Made by a program: the position numbers and the translations under genes. The notes below the pieces were generated by a model, which was not told the origin of the DNA, made no database searches, and was given only the letters and a program-made list of their open reading frames with translations. Below, one piece after another: positions 1-8,406 of a stretch of 64,000 nt of DNA. The stretch comes from an uncultured Clostridia bacterium. GTDB lineage: Bacteria; Bacillota; Clostridia; Oscillospirales; Ruminococcaceae. Position 1 is the stretch's first letter. Each line of letters begins with the position of its first letter. The DNA lies in contig CANRKB010000005.1 in NCBI GenBank assembly GCA_947631115.1, positions 1 to 64,000 of the forward strand, given 5' to 3'.

Positions 1-1226
1 TCGGGAAATGACTTTTCGGGATTTTGGTATGCAATATTCAGCAGTTCAATATAATCCCTTATCATCTCGCGCGGGGTTATGTTAGTCTGCGCGCCGACGC
101 GCTCAAATTCCGCTTTTACGAAAAATATCCTGTCCTCGAGCGTTATTCTCGGTTCGTATTCGTACAGCACGGCGTGAATTTCCGACAGCTTTTCCGTAAG
201 CACCGTAAGTTCTTCATAAGAAAGCGGTTCAAGCCTTATAATCGGCGCCAGCATATCATAGGTTTCATCTGTGGCAAATCTTCCGCGTTCAAGCCTTGAA
301 CGCAGAGCCTCATAGCTGAATAATCCCCTGCGCGTATCCTCTACGCATTGCGGCGTGCCGCCCATAATTATGCCGAGATGAGAAGCTTTACCCTGCATAA
401 CGTCGTTGTACATCATAAGCATCTTTTCATAGTTATACTGCCTTGTTACGGAATGAGGTATCTTCATTATGTTTACAAGCTCGTCTATCATAACGACAAG
501 CCCCTTATAACCCGCGCTGACTAAAAACGCCGTCATAAGTTTTAAATAGTCGTACCAGTTGTCGTCCGTAATTATAACGTTTACGCCGAGAGCCTCTTTT
601 GCCTCGGTCTTGTTTGCAAACTCGCCGCGCAGCCATTTCACGGCGTTTGTTGAAAGCGCGTCGCTGCCCATTGAAACGCCGCGGTAATAAGCCGCAATAA
701 CAGCCGCGAAATCGAACCCGTGAACCATGTTTTCCAGCGAGTTTATTTTCTCATAGATTTTTCTTTCCACCGCCGTATCAAAAAACGAATTCTCGCGGGA
801 AGTGCCTTCGGAAATAACCTCGCTTCTTATGCCGTCTATCCACTTTTCCAGTATAAGCGGAAGCGCGCCGCCGTCTGGCTTTGCCTTTACGGAAAGAGAG
901 CGCATAAGCTCGCGGTATGTCGCAAGACCCTGACCTTTTGTTCCCATAAGCCTGCGTTCGGGAGAAAGGTCCGCGTCTGCCGCCGCAAAGCCCCTGTCCA
1001 TAACGTTTGCGCGCATTATCTGCATAAGAAAGCTCTTTCCCGAGCCGTATTTTCCCACAACAAAACGAAAAAACGCGCCGCCGTCCTCCGCAATAGAAAC
1101 ATCATGCAGAAGAGCGTTTATCTCGTTTGTTCTTCCGACAGCTATATATCCAAGCCCCACGCGCGGCACAACGCCGCCTTTTAGAGCGTTTATAATCGTG
1201 CTGGCAATTCTCTTAGGTATTTTCAT
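1..1226 (-). CDS. ATP-binding protein, DUF2791 / BREX-associated BrxD-like P-loop ATPase (partial, runs off left edge)
   Basis: Reverse-strand translation from ATG at 1226: MKIPKRIASTIINALKGGVVPRVGLGYIAVGRTNEINALLHDVSIAEDGGAFFRFVVGKYGSGKSFLMQI..., Walker A GKYGSGKS; AGGAGG upstream of the start. Confidence 0.75.
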   Translation of the reverse strand, partial: MKIPKRIASTIINALKGGVVPRVGLGYIAVGRTNEINALLHDVSIAEDGGAFFRFVVGKYGSGKSFLMQIMRANVMDRGFAAADADLSPERRLMGTKGQGLATYRELMRSLSVKAKPDGGALPLILEKWIDGIRSEVISEGTSRENSFFDTAVERKIYEKINSLENMVHGFDFAAVIAAYYRGVSMGSDALSTNAVKWLRGEFANKTEAKEALGVNVIITDDNWYDYLKLMTAFLVSAGYKGLVVMIDELVNIMKIPHSVTRQYNYEKMLMMYNDVMQGKASHLGIIMGGTPQCVEDTRRGLFSYEALRSRLERGRFATDETYDMLAPIIRLEPLSYEELTVLTEKLSEIHAVLYEYEPRITLEDRIFFVKAEFERVGAQTNITPREMIRDYIELLNIAYQNPEKSFP

Positions 1227-1250
1227 TTCTAAATGCAATCCTCCTTTTAG

Positions 1251-1351
1251 GGGTAAGAGGTTAGCGCATTATGCGCTTCGCGCAAAACGCTGTAAGAGGT
1301 AAGAATAGAAGTAAGAGATGAGAGGTAAGAATAGAGGTAAAAAATTAGCGT
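1251..1351. repeat. Degenerate GTAAGAG/GTAAGAA short repeats (heptamer family) upstream of the DUF2791 gene
   Basis: Repeated gtaagaggtaagaatagaagtaagagatgagaggtaagaatagagg. Confidence 0.6.
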
Positions 1352-1370
1352 ACAAGTTTGTTATACCATA

Positions 1371-1566
1371 ATACAGTCTGTATAGAAAATTTCTTTTCAA
1401 GATTATATGGAAGGCTACGCCCGAAGCGGGTCGCAGGGCGCGCCTGCGCCCCGAACTCTCCCCCTTCCCCTTTGGGGGAAAAGGGGAAGGGGGATGGAGC
1501 GAGTAAAAGTTATCTGCAAAAATACCTTTTGAAAAGAACCACAAATAGTTTTTTGTACAAGCTGAA
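1371..1566 (-). mobile_element. MITE-like element, family 1 copy A
   Basis: Ends acaGTCTGTATAGAAA and TTTTGTACAAGCTGaa; contains AAAGAACCACAAATAG and a CCCCCTTCCCC hairpin shared with the 7401-7643 copy. Confidence 0.65.
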
Positions 1567-1695
1567 TTAAGGTATAAGATCATTATACCATAATAAATTA
1601 TTTTTTTCAATAGCAAAGTTAAAATTCTTAGGGGGCGGGTGGTTTGGGGGTTATTACAATTATTTTTAACAATCGCCGATTTACTAAAAAATCGC

Positions 1696-1724
1696 TTGAC
1701 AAATTCCCTTAAAAATAGTAAAAT
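1696..1724 (+). promoter_or_regulatory. Sigma-A-type promoter of gltX
   Basis: TTGACA, 17 bp, TAAAAT. Confidence 0.8.
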
Positions 1725-1776
1725 AAATCAGACTGTATATAAAGTCGGACTTCAGGTCAAAGGAAGGAAAATAAAC

Positions 1777-3414
1777 ATGAACTATAAAGAGTTAGCAGAG
1801 CTTCTTTTTCCCGAAACGACGCTTTCCGCCGAGGATATGGAAAAGCGCTTTCCGAAAAGAGAACTCCCCGAAAATGCTTTTGTTACAAGAATAGGACCTT
1901 CTCCCACGGGTTTTGTCCATTTGGGAAACCTTTATAACGCGATAATCGCCGAGCGCCTTGCCCATCGGTCAAACGGCGTTTTCTACCTCAGAATTGAGGA
2001 CACCGACAACAAGCGCGAGGTAGAGGGCGCCGTTGAAACGATAATAAACTCTATGGCTTTTTACGGCGTGTATTTTGACGAGGGCGCGGTGTCAGACGGC
2101 GACAAGGGAAATTACGGTCCTTATCGCCAGCGTCAGCGCAGGGAGATATACCATGTGTTCGCAAAACAGCTCGCCGAGCGCGGGCTGGCTTATCCGTGCT
2201 TTCTGACGGAAGAAGAGCTTTCCGCCATACGCGAGGAGCAGGAAAAGAACAAAGAAAACCCCGGGATATACGGGAAGTATGCCGAAAAGAGCCGCTCTCT
2301 TACCATCGAGCAGATAAAAGAAAACATTGCGGAGGGAAAACCGTGGGTTTTGCGCTATCGCGGAGAAATGACGGACGAGTATATCTGCGTAAACGACGCG
2401 ATTAGAGGAAAGCTCGAAATGCCGAGGAACAACATGGACTTTGTTCTTCTGAAAAGCGACGGGATCCCTACCTATCATTTCGCGCACGTCGTTGACGATC
2501 ATCTTATGCGTTCTACTCACATCATACGCGGCGACGAATGGTTATCCTCGCTTCCAATGCACGTTGAGCTGTTCAATAAATTCGGCTGGGAATTGCCGAT
2601 ATACTGCCACACCGCCACGCTCCAGAAGCTCGAAAACGGCGGCAAGCGCAAGCTCTCAAAGCGCAAAGACCCCGAGCTGTCGTTGGCTTTCTATCAGCAG
2701 GAGGGCTATTACCAGGCGGCGGTGTGGGAATTTCTGCTCACTATTCTGAACTCGAATTTTGAAGAATGGCGCATTGCAAATCCCTTAAGCAGCTATCTTG
2801 ACTTTGAGTTCTCCCTTGAAAAAATGTCGAACTCCGGCGCGCTGGTTGATCTTGATAAACTGAACAACATTTCAAAAGAAGTTATCGGAAGAATGGCGCC
2901 CGAAGAAGTCTATAAGATGTGGCTCGAATGGTGCGAAAAGTATAACGAAAAATTTGCGGAGCTTCTGAAAAAATATCCCGAGCGCACAATAAAAGCTCTC
3001 GGCGTCGGAAAGAGCGGAAACAACCCGCGTAAAGACATAACAAGCTGGAAGCAGGCATGCGGTTTCATGTCGTTCTACTATGACGAAACGTTTGAAATTT
3101 TCGACGAAATGCCCGCAGAAGCAGACGAGCAGACGAGAAAGCTGTTCTTTGAAAAATATATCGCAAGTTACGATCATAGCGACGATCAATCGGCGTGGTT
3201 TGAAAAAGTAAAGCAGATAACCTCCGAACTCGGCTTTGCGGCGAAGCCCAAGGACTATAAGAAAAATCCCGAGCAGTATAAGGGAAGCATCGTGCATATA
3301 ACGAACATGCTCCGAATTGCTCTCACGGGACATTCAAACGCTCCCGACATTTGGGAGATAAGTCATGTTCTCGGAAAAGAAATTATGCTCGGAAGACTCG
3401 AAAAGTGGGCTTGA
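1777..3414 (+). CDS. gltX: Glutamate--tRNA ligase
   Basis: RIGPSPTGFVHLGNLYNAI and KLSKRKDP class I synthetase motifs; ATG at 1777 preceded by AGGAAGG (ORF opens at 1639). Confidence 0.93.
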   Translation: MNYKELAELLFPETTLSAEDMEKRFPKRELPENAFVTRIGPSPTGFVHLGNLYNAIIAERLAHRSNGVFYLRIEDTDNKREVEGAVETIINSMAFYGVYFDEGAVSDGDKGNYGPYRQRQRREIYHVFAKQLAERGLAYPCFLTEEELSAIREEQEKNKENPGIYGKYAEKSRSLTIEQIKENIAEGKPWVLRYRGEMTDEYICVNDAIRGKLEMPRNNMDFVLLKSDGIPTYHFAHVVDDHLMRSTHIIRGDEWLSSLPMHVELFNKFGWELPIYCHTATLQKLENGGKRKLSKRKDPELSLAFYQQEGYYQAAVWEFLLTILNSNFEEWRIANPLSSYLDFEFSLEKMSNSGALVDLDKLNNISKEVIGRMAPEEVYKMWLEWCEKYNEKFAELLKKYPERTIKALGVGKSGNNPRKDITSWKQACGFMSFYYDETFEIFDEMPAEADEQTRKLFFEKYIASYDHSDDQSAWFEKVKQITSELGFAAKPKDYKKNPEQYKGSIVHITNMLRIALTGHSNAPDIWEISHVLGKEIMLGRLEKWA

Positions 3415-3438
3415 GGATCTAAACAGAGGTGATTTTCC

Positions 3439-4812
3439 ATGTCAAGGTCATCTGTCCGCGACCTGACGCAAGGAAGTCCGATGAAGCTTATTCTGGGATT
3501 TATGCTCCCGCTGCTTCTCGGAATGTTGTTCCAGCAGTTTTACAACATGGTGGACACAATAGTCGTCGGACGTTTTATAGGTTTAAACGCTTTGGCGGGC
3601 GTAGGCTCTACGGGCTCGATAAACTTTCTTGTGCTGGGATTTGTCATAGGAATGTGCGCGGGATTTGCAATACCCGTCGCGCAGAAATTCGGCTCCAAGG
3701 ATATAGACCAACTTAAGAAATACGTAGGAAACACCGTCTGGGTGTCGATCGCATTCGCGGCGGTGCTTACGGCGGCGACCTGCATTTTGTGCGGGAAGAT
3801 ACTCGAATGGATGAACACTCCCGAAGATGTTTTCAAAGAGGCGTACGATTATATTTTCGTTATATTCCTCGGTATACCCGTTACGTTTTTATACAATATC
3901 CTTTCGGGATTTATCCGCTCGCTCGGCGACAGTAAAACGCCCGTTATATTCCTTGTAATTTCAAGTCTTTTGAATATCGCGCTGGATATATTTACAATAG
4001 TCGTACTTAAAATGGGAGTTGCGGGGGCAGGCTGGGCGACTGTAATTTCGCAGGCTTTTTCGTCTTTGCTTTGCATTATCTTTATAATAAAGCGCTTTGA
4101 AATTCTTCATCTGAGAAAAGAAGACTTAAAGCCCGATCTTTACTATATCGGGAGGCTCTGCGGAGTGGGACTTCCCATGGGGCTTCAGTATTCGATAACG
4201 GCTATAGGAACTATAATCATACAGACCGCGGTAAACGGTCTCGGCTCGGTGTACATGGCTTCAATAACCGCAGGCAGCAAGGTCGGACAGTTTATGTGCT
4301 GTCCGTTCGACGCAATGGGAAGCACGATGGCGACCTTCGGCGGGCAGAATGTCGGCGCGGGAGAGCTTAAGCGCGTAAAGCGAGGACTTTTCGACTGCAT
4401 ATTGCTGGGAATTATCTGGTCGGTGCTGGCGCTGGGGATCGCTCTTCTTTTCGGAGGAGATCTGGCTTCGCTGTTTCTGGATTCGTCCGACCCTAAGACC
4501 GCCGAAAACATTGAGCTAATAAAGGAATATGCGGGGCATTTTCTCGTTATAAACGCGCTGTTTTATATACCGCTTGCGTTTGTAAATATCGTAAGGTTTA
4601 TGATACAGGGAATGGGTTCGTCGCAGGTGGCTCTTTATGCGGGAGTATTCGAGCTTGTCGCAAGGGGCGTTGTGGCGATAGTATTCGTGCCGATATTCGG
4701 ATTTGAGGCGGTCTGCTATGCAAACCCCATGGCGTGGATCTTAGCCGATATGTTCCTTATTCCCGCGTTTTTTGCGTGTTATAATCACGTCAGGAAAAGA
4801 CTTAATCAATAA
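3439..4812 (+). CDS. MATE family efflux transporter
   Basis: Multi-TM; LLGMLFQQFYNMVDTIVVGRFIG...LAGVGSTGSI typical of MATE. Confidence 0.9.
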   Translation: MSRSSVRDLTQGSPMKLILGFMLPLLLGMLFQQFYNMVDTIVVGRFIGLNALAGVGSTGSINFLVLGFVIGMCAGFAIPVAQKFGSKDIDQLKKYVGNTVWVSIAFAAVLTAATCILCGKILEWMNTPEDVFKEAYDYIFVIFLGIPVTFLYNILSGFIRSLGDSKTPVIFLVISSLLNIALDIFTIVVLKMGVAGAGWATVISQAFSSLLCIIFIIKRFEILHLRKEDLKPDLYYIGRLCGVGLPMGLQYSITAIGTIIIQTAVNGLGSVYMASITAGSKVGQFMCCPFDAMGSTMATFGGQNVGAGELKRVKRGLFDCILLGIIWSVLALGIALLFGGDLASLFLDSSDPKTAENIELIKEYAGHFLVINALFYIPLAFVNIVRFMIQGMGSSQVALYAGVFELVARGVVAIVFVPIFGFEAVCYANPMAWILADMFLIPAFFACYNHVRKRLNQ

Positions 4813-4843
4813 CACGCAGCCCGGTTTATTATACGTTTATGAA

Positions 4844-4880
4844 AGCGGCGTTCGCTTTTTGCTGCGAACGCCGTTTAATA
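4844..4880 (+). terminator. Putative intrinsic terminator
   Basis: CGGCGTTCGC / GCGAACGCCG stem followed by a short T-rich stretch. Confidence 0.55.
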
Positions 4881-4935
4881 GTACAAAAAATGCAACTGAA
4901 GACAATAATTAAACCGAAAAAGGAGAAACGAACAT

Positions 4936-6834
4936 ATGAATATGTCCCCTCCGAGCGGTCAGATAAACGACCGCTACCGCGCAAAGCCCCCTAAGCATTT
5001 CAAAGATATACCGAAATACATAAAAGAACTTATAACCGACACGGGCGAGCGCATGTTCTACATTATAAAGCTCGTCTGGGAGGCTAACCGCGGGGTGCTT
5101 TTCGTTATGGCGTTTATGACGCTCTTTAACGGAATTATGCCCGTTATAGGCTCGCTTATAGGAAAAGAAATTTTAAACGACCTTGCGAAAGCCTACGACA
5201 AAGAGCTTACAAGTTTTAAAATAATCGCCGCGCTTCTTATTTTCCAGTTTATTTATCTTCTCTTTAAGGACGCAATTTCCCGCGTTTATTCAACGGTGTT
5301 GAGAATTTCGGGCGAGCTTGTGTCAAACCACATAAAGATAAAGCTGATGACAAAATCAAAAGAGGTCGACCTGTCTAGCTACGACAGCCCCGAATATTAT
5401 ACAAAGCTCGAAAACGCAACGCGCGAAGCTGCCCGCAGACCCATAGAATCCCTTACGGCGACTTTCTCGATCATTTCTTCTCTCATAAGCATGATAAGCT
5501 ATATTGTCGTTATTCTTGCTATCGGCATACTGCCCGCAGTGATAATCATTGCCGTAGCCATACCGTCTACCGTTATAAACTTCTATTTCCGCAGAAAGAA
5601 CCACTCTTATATTTCCCGCCGCAGCAAGGAGCGCAGACAGCTTTCCTATTATTCCGAGCTTATCACAAACAAAGATCTTGTAAAGGAAATGCGCACCCTC
5701 GATCTTACGGACACTTTTATAGACAAGTACAAAAACGTTTTCGGGATATATTTTCGCGGACTGAAAAAGCTTATGATACTTGAGTGCCTTTGGAACATAG
5801 GCGCGGGAATTCTGTCGACCGCCGTGAACTGCGTTTTGTTTGTAATGATAGCGCAGGGCGTTTTTAACGGTCAGTATGAAGTCGGAAATTACGCGCTTTA
5901 TACGGGCGCTTTAAACTCCATTGCTTCGGGAATTGCCTCGCTCATAACGACGACCGCTTCTATCTACGAATCCACGCTTTTTATAAACAACATGATCTCC
6001 TTTATGAAAGAAGAACCGAAAATCGTTCCTATAATCGACCCGCCGCGAAAGGTGGAAAGAGGTCAACACACCATTGTTTTCGAGAATGTTTCCTTTAAAT
6101 ATCCTCAGACAGAACACTATGTCCTTAAAAACATAAACCTCACTATCTCGCCGAACGAGTCGGTAGTTCTTGTAGGTCTGAACGGCGCGGGTAAAACCAC
6201 GCTTATAAAGCTCCTCATGCGGCTTTACGATCCTACGGAGGGAGTTATTCTTCTGGACGGTCACGACATAAGGGAATATGACGTAAAAGAGCTTTATGAT
6301 ATGTTCGGAATTGTCTTTCAGGATTACGGGAAATATGCCGTATCCGTCCGCGAGAACATTGCCTTCGGTGAAATTTCAAAGGACATAGACGACGGCAGGA
6401 TAGAAGCCGCCGCCGCCCACAGCAACGCCAAAGGCTTTATCGAGGGGCTTCCTCAGCAATACGACACCCCGCTCATGCGCTATTTTGAAGACAGCGGCAC
6501 GGAGCTTTCAATCGGTCAATGGCAGAAGATAGCCATAGCCCGAGCGTTTTACTCCGACTCCGATATACTCATACTTGACGAGCCGACTGCTTCTCTCGAC
6601 GCCATAGCCGAGCAGGAGATATTCGCGCAGTTTGAGACCCTGCGCAAGGGCAAGTCTTCGGTTTTCGTCTCGCACAGGCTTTCAAGCGCCACTACCGCCG
6701 ACAAGATAATCGTACTGAACAACGGCACTATCGAAGAAACAGGCTCTCACTCCGAGCTTATGAAAGCGCGCGGAGAATACTATCAGCTTTTCACGACTCA
6801 AGCTCAGCGTTATCGTTCGACAGAAGAAGCATGA
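4936..6834 (+). CDS. ABC transporter, fused permease/ATP-binding protein
   Basis: Six-TM domain plus Walker A GLNGAGKTT, ELSIGQWQKIAIARA signature, DILILDEPTASLD. Confidence 0.9.
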   Translation: MNMSPPSGQINDRYRAKPPKHFKDIPKYIKELITDTGERMFYIIKLVWEANRGVLFVMAFMTLFNGIMPVIGSLIGKEILNDLAKAYDKELTSFKIIAALLIFQFIYLLFKDAISRVYSTVLRISGELVSNHIKIKLMTKSKEVDLSSYDSPEYYTKLENATREAARRPIESLTATFSIISSLISMISYIVVILAIGILPAVIIIAVAIPSTVINFYFRRKNHSYISRRSKERRQLSYYSELITNKDLVKEMRTLDLTDTFIDKYKNVFGIYFRGLKKLMILECLWNIGAGILSTAVNCVLFVMIAQGVFNGQYEVGNYALYTGALNSIASGIASLITTTASIYESTLFINNMISFMKEEPKIVPIIDPPRKVERGQHTIVFENVSFKYPQTEHYVLKNINLTISPNESVVLVGLNGAGKTTLIKLLMRLYDPTEGVILLDGHDIREYDVKELYDMFGIVFQDYGKYAVSVRENIAFGEISKDIDDGRIEAAAAHSNAKGFIEGLPQQYDTPLMRYFEDSGTELSIGQWQKIAIARAFYSDSDILILDEPTASLDAIAEQEIFAQFETLRKGKSSVFVSHRLSSATTADKIIVLNNGTIEETGSHSELMKARGEYYQLFTTQAQRYRSTEEA

Positions 6835-6904
6835 CCTGGTTTCTCTGCATAGGTCTTATGCATTAACGATCATATCGGCTGCCGCAATTTTATGAAAAAA
6901 GCCC

Positions 6905-6933
6905 TTGACAAAATCGGAAAATGGTGATATAAT
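6905..6933 (+). promoter_or_regulatory. Promoter of tRNA-Leu
   Basis: TTGACA, 17 bp, TATAAT. Confidence 0.85.
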
Positions 6934-6945
6934 AAAAAAGCTTTA

Positions 6946-7032
6946 GCCGGTGTGTTGGAATTGGCAGACGAGGCGGACTCAAAATCCGCTGCCGGCAACG
7001 GCGTGCGGGTTCAAGTCCCGCCACCGGCACCA
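6946..7032 (+). tRNA. tRNA-Leu (anticodon CAA), CCA encoded
   Basis: Acceptor GCCGGTG/CACCGGC; anticodon arm GCGGA-CTCAAAA-TCCGC; long variable arm GCCGGCAACGGCG; T arm GCGGGTTCAAGTCCCGC. Confidence 0.95.
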
Positions 7033-7368
7033 CGTATTGAACCCCGCTGTGAAACAGCGGGGTTCAATACTGCGACATTTTTACTTTGAAATTCCCTAAT
7101 GGAATTTCAAATTTGCTTCGCAAAACCGTAAAAATGCGCACTCCCCGAAAAGCGGTTTTAAATTATAACTTTCAAAAATCTTTTATGTAAAGGTTAGACA
7201 CGCATTGAACCCCGCTGTGAAACAGCGGGGTTCAATACTGCGACATTTTTACTTTGAAATTCCCTAATGGAATTTCAATTTTGCTTCGCAAAACCGTAAA
7301 AATGCGCACTCCCCGAAAAGCGGTTTTAAATTATAACTTTCAAAAATCTTTTTTGAAAGGTTAGACAC
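7031..7368. repeat. Two near-identical tandem copies (~168-bp unit) of a structured intergenic element
   Basis: 7031-7198 and 7199-7368 near-identical; each holds ATTGAACCCCGCTGT-GAA-ACAGCGGGGTTCAAT and further nested hairpins. Confidence 0.9.
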
Positions 7369-7676
7369 AAAACCCTTGCTATGCTTTGCATAGCAAGGGT
7401 CAGCTTGTATAAAAACCTATTTGTGGTTCTTTCTTTTCTAACATAGTTTGTCTAAATTGCGCGCTCTCGCCCTATCCCCCTAACCCCCTTCCCCGAAGGG
7501 GAAGGGGGAAAATGCGGGGCGCTGGCGCGCCCCGCGCCCCGCTTTGCGGGGACTCCGTCCCCGCAACCCCTGTTGACAGTGTACTCATTGTCTGCCTTTG
7601 GTGAATAACCATACAACGCTGATTAGGCTTTATATACAGTCTGACCCTTGCTATGCTTTGCATAGCAAGGGTTTTG
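7368..7676. mobile_element. MITE-like element, family 1 copy B, with outer ~48-bp inverted repeats
   Basis: Left CAAAACCCTTGCTATGCTTTGCATAGCAAGGGTCAGCTTGTATAAAA; right TTTATATACAGTCTGACCCTTGCTATGCTTTGCATAGCAAGGGTTTTG; inner element 7401-7643. Confidence 0.75.
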
Positions 7677-7681
7677 CAGTT

Positions 7682-8059
7682 TCATTCCTGATGTTCGATG
7701 ACCCATTTTACCATATCGTCAAAGGAGCATGTTCCTGCGGCAACGGCGATTATCATATCGGAAAGTTCGGACTGCGTATATGTCAACTCAATTCCGTTAA
7801 GTGACAGAAACACAAGCATAGCGTGTGCGCCGATTCGCTTGTTGCCGTCAATGAACGCATGATTGCAGACAAGACCGAACCCAAGCCGTGCGGCTTTTTT
7901 CTGAATGGACGGGTATATGTCTGTACCCTCAAAACTTTGAAACGGCGTTTCCAGGGCAGACTCAAGAAGCCCCTCGTCACGAAGTCCTTCCGAACCGCCT
8001 GTTTCCTTGATCAATGAATTGTGGAGCAAAATAACCTGTTCTTTTGTCAGACGTTTCAT
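7682..8059 (-). CDS. doc: Doc/Fic-fold toxin (death-on-curing family)
   Basis: NHAFIDGNKRIGAH Fic/Doc active-site motif; 4-bp overlap with upstream antitoxin. Confidence 0.88.
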   Translation of the reverse strand: MKRLTKEQVILLHNSLIKETGGSEGLRDEGLLESALETPFQSFEGTDIYPSIQKKAARLGFGLVCNHAFIDGNKRIGAHAMLVFLSLNGIELTYTQSELSDMIIAVAAGTCSFDDMVKWVIEHQE

Positions 8060-8298
8060 TTAGCCAGCACCTCATAAGCCTGCCGATTTCTTTCGATCAG
8101 GCGCTTTGAAATCTCCATAACGTCTTCGTCGGGGCTAAGCTGTTCGGACTCCGCCTGACCGAATTCTATGACAAGATAGCGCGGCACATCGTTTTTGAGA
8201 ATAACCGCAGCGCCGTTCTCGTCAACAAGACGGGTTACTTTTGAAAAGTTTTGATTGGCTTCCGTAATGGAAACCAGCGTATTAGTGTTAATTGTCAT
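8056..8298 (-). CDS. Phd/YefM family antitoxin
   Basis: 80 aa, VSITEANQNFSKVTRLVDENGAAVILKNDVPRYLVI; overlaps doc. Confidence 0.85.
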   Translation of the reverse strand: MTINTNTLVSITEANQNFSKVTRLVDENGAAVILKNDVPRYLVIEFGQAESEQLSPDEDVMEISKRLIERNRQAYEVLAK

Positions 8299-8370
8299 TT
8301 TACTTACGCCTCCGGTTTCTTAAGATTTAATTTTATACGTTATATTCAGCAAACAGTCTTTTGATCCAAA

Positions 8371-8404
8371 CTCTTACTTCTTACTTCTTACATCTTACCT
8401 CTAA
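8371..8404. repeat. Heptamer tandem repeat tract (CTTACNT)n
   Basis: ctcttacttcttacttcttacatcttacctcta, period 7. Confidence 0.7.
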
Positions 8405-8406
8405 AA

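Noticed and set aside
720-1184. 154-aa plus-strand ORF
   Set aside because: Antisense to the DUF2791 ATPase gene.
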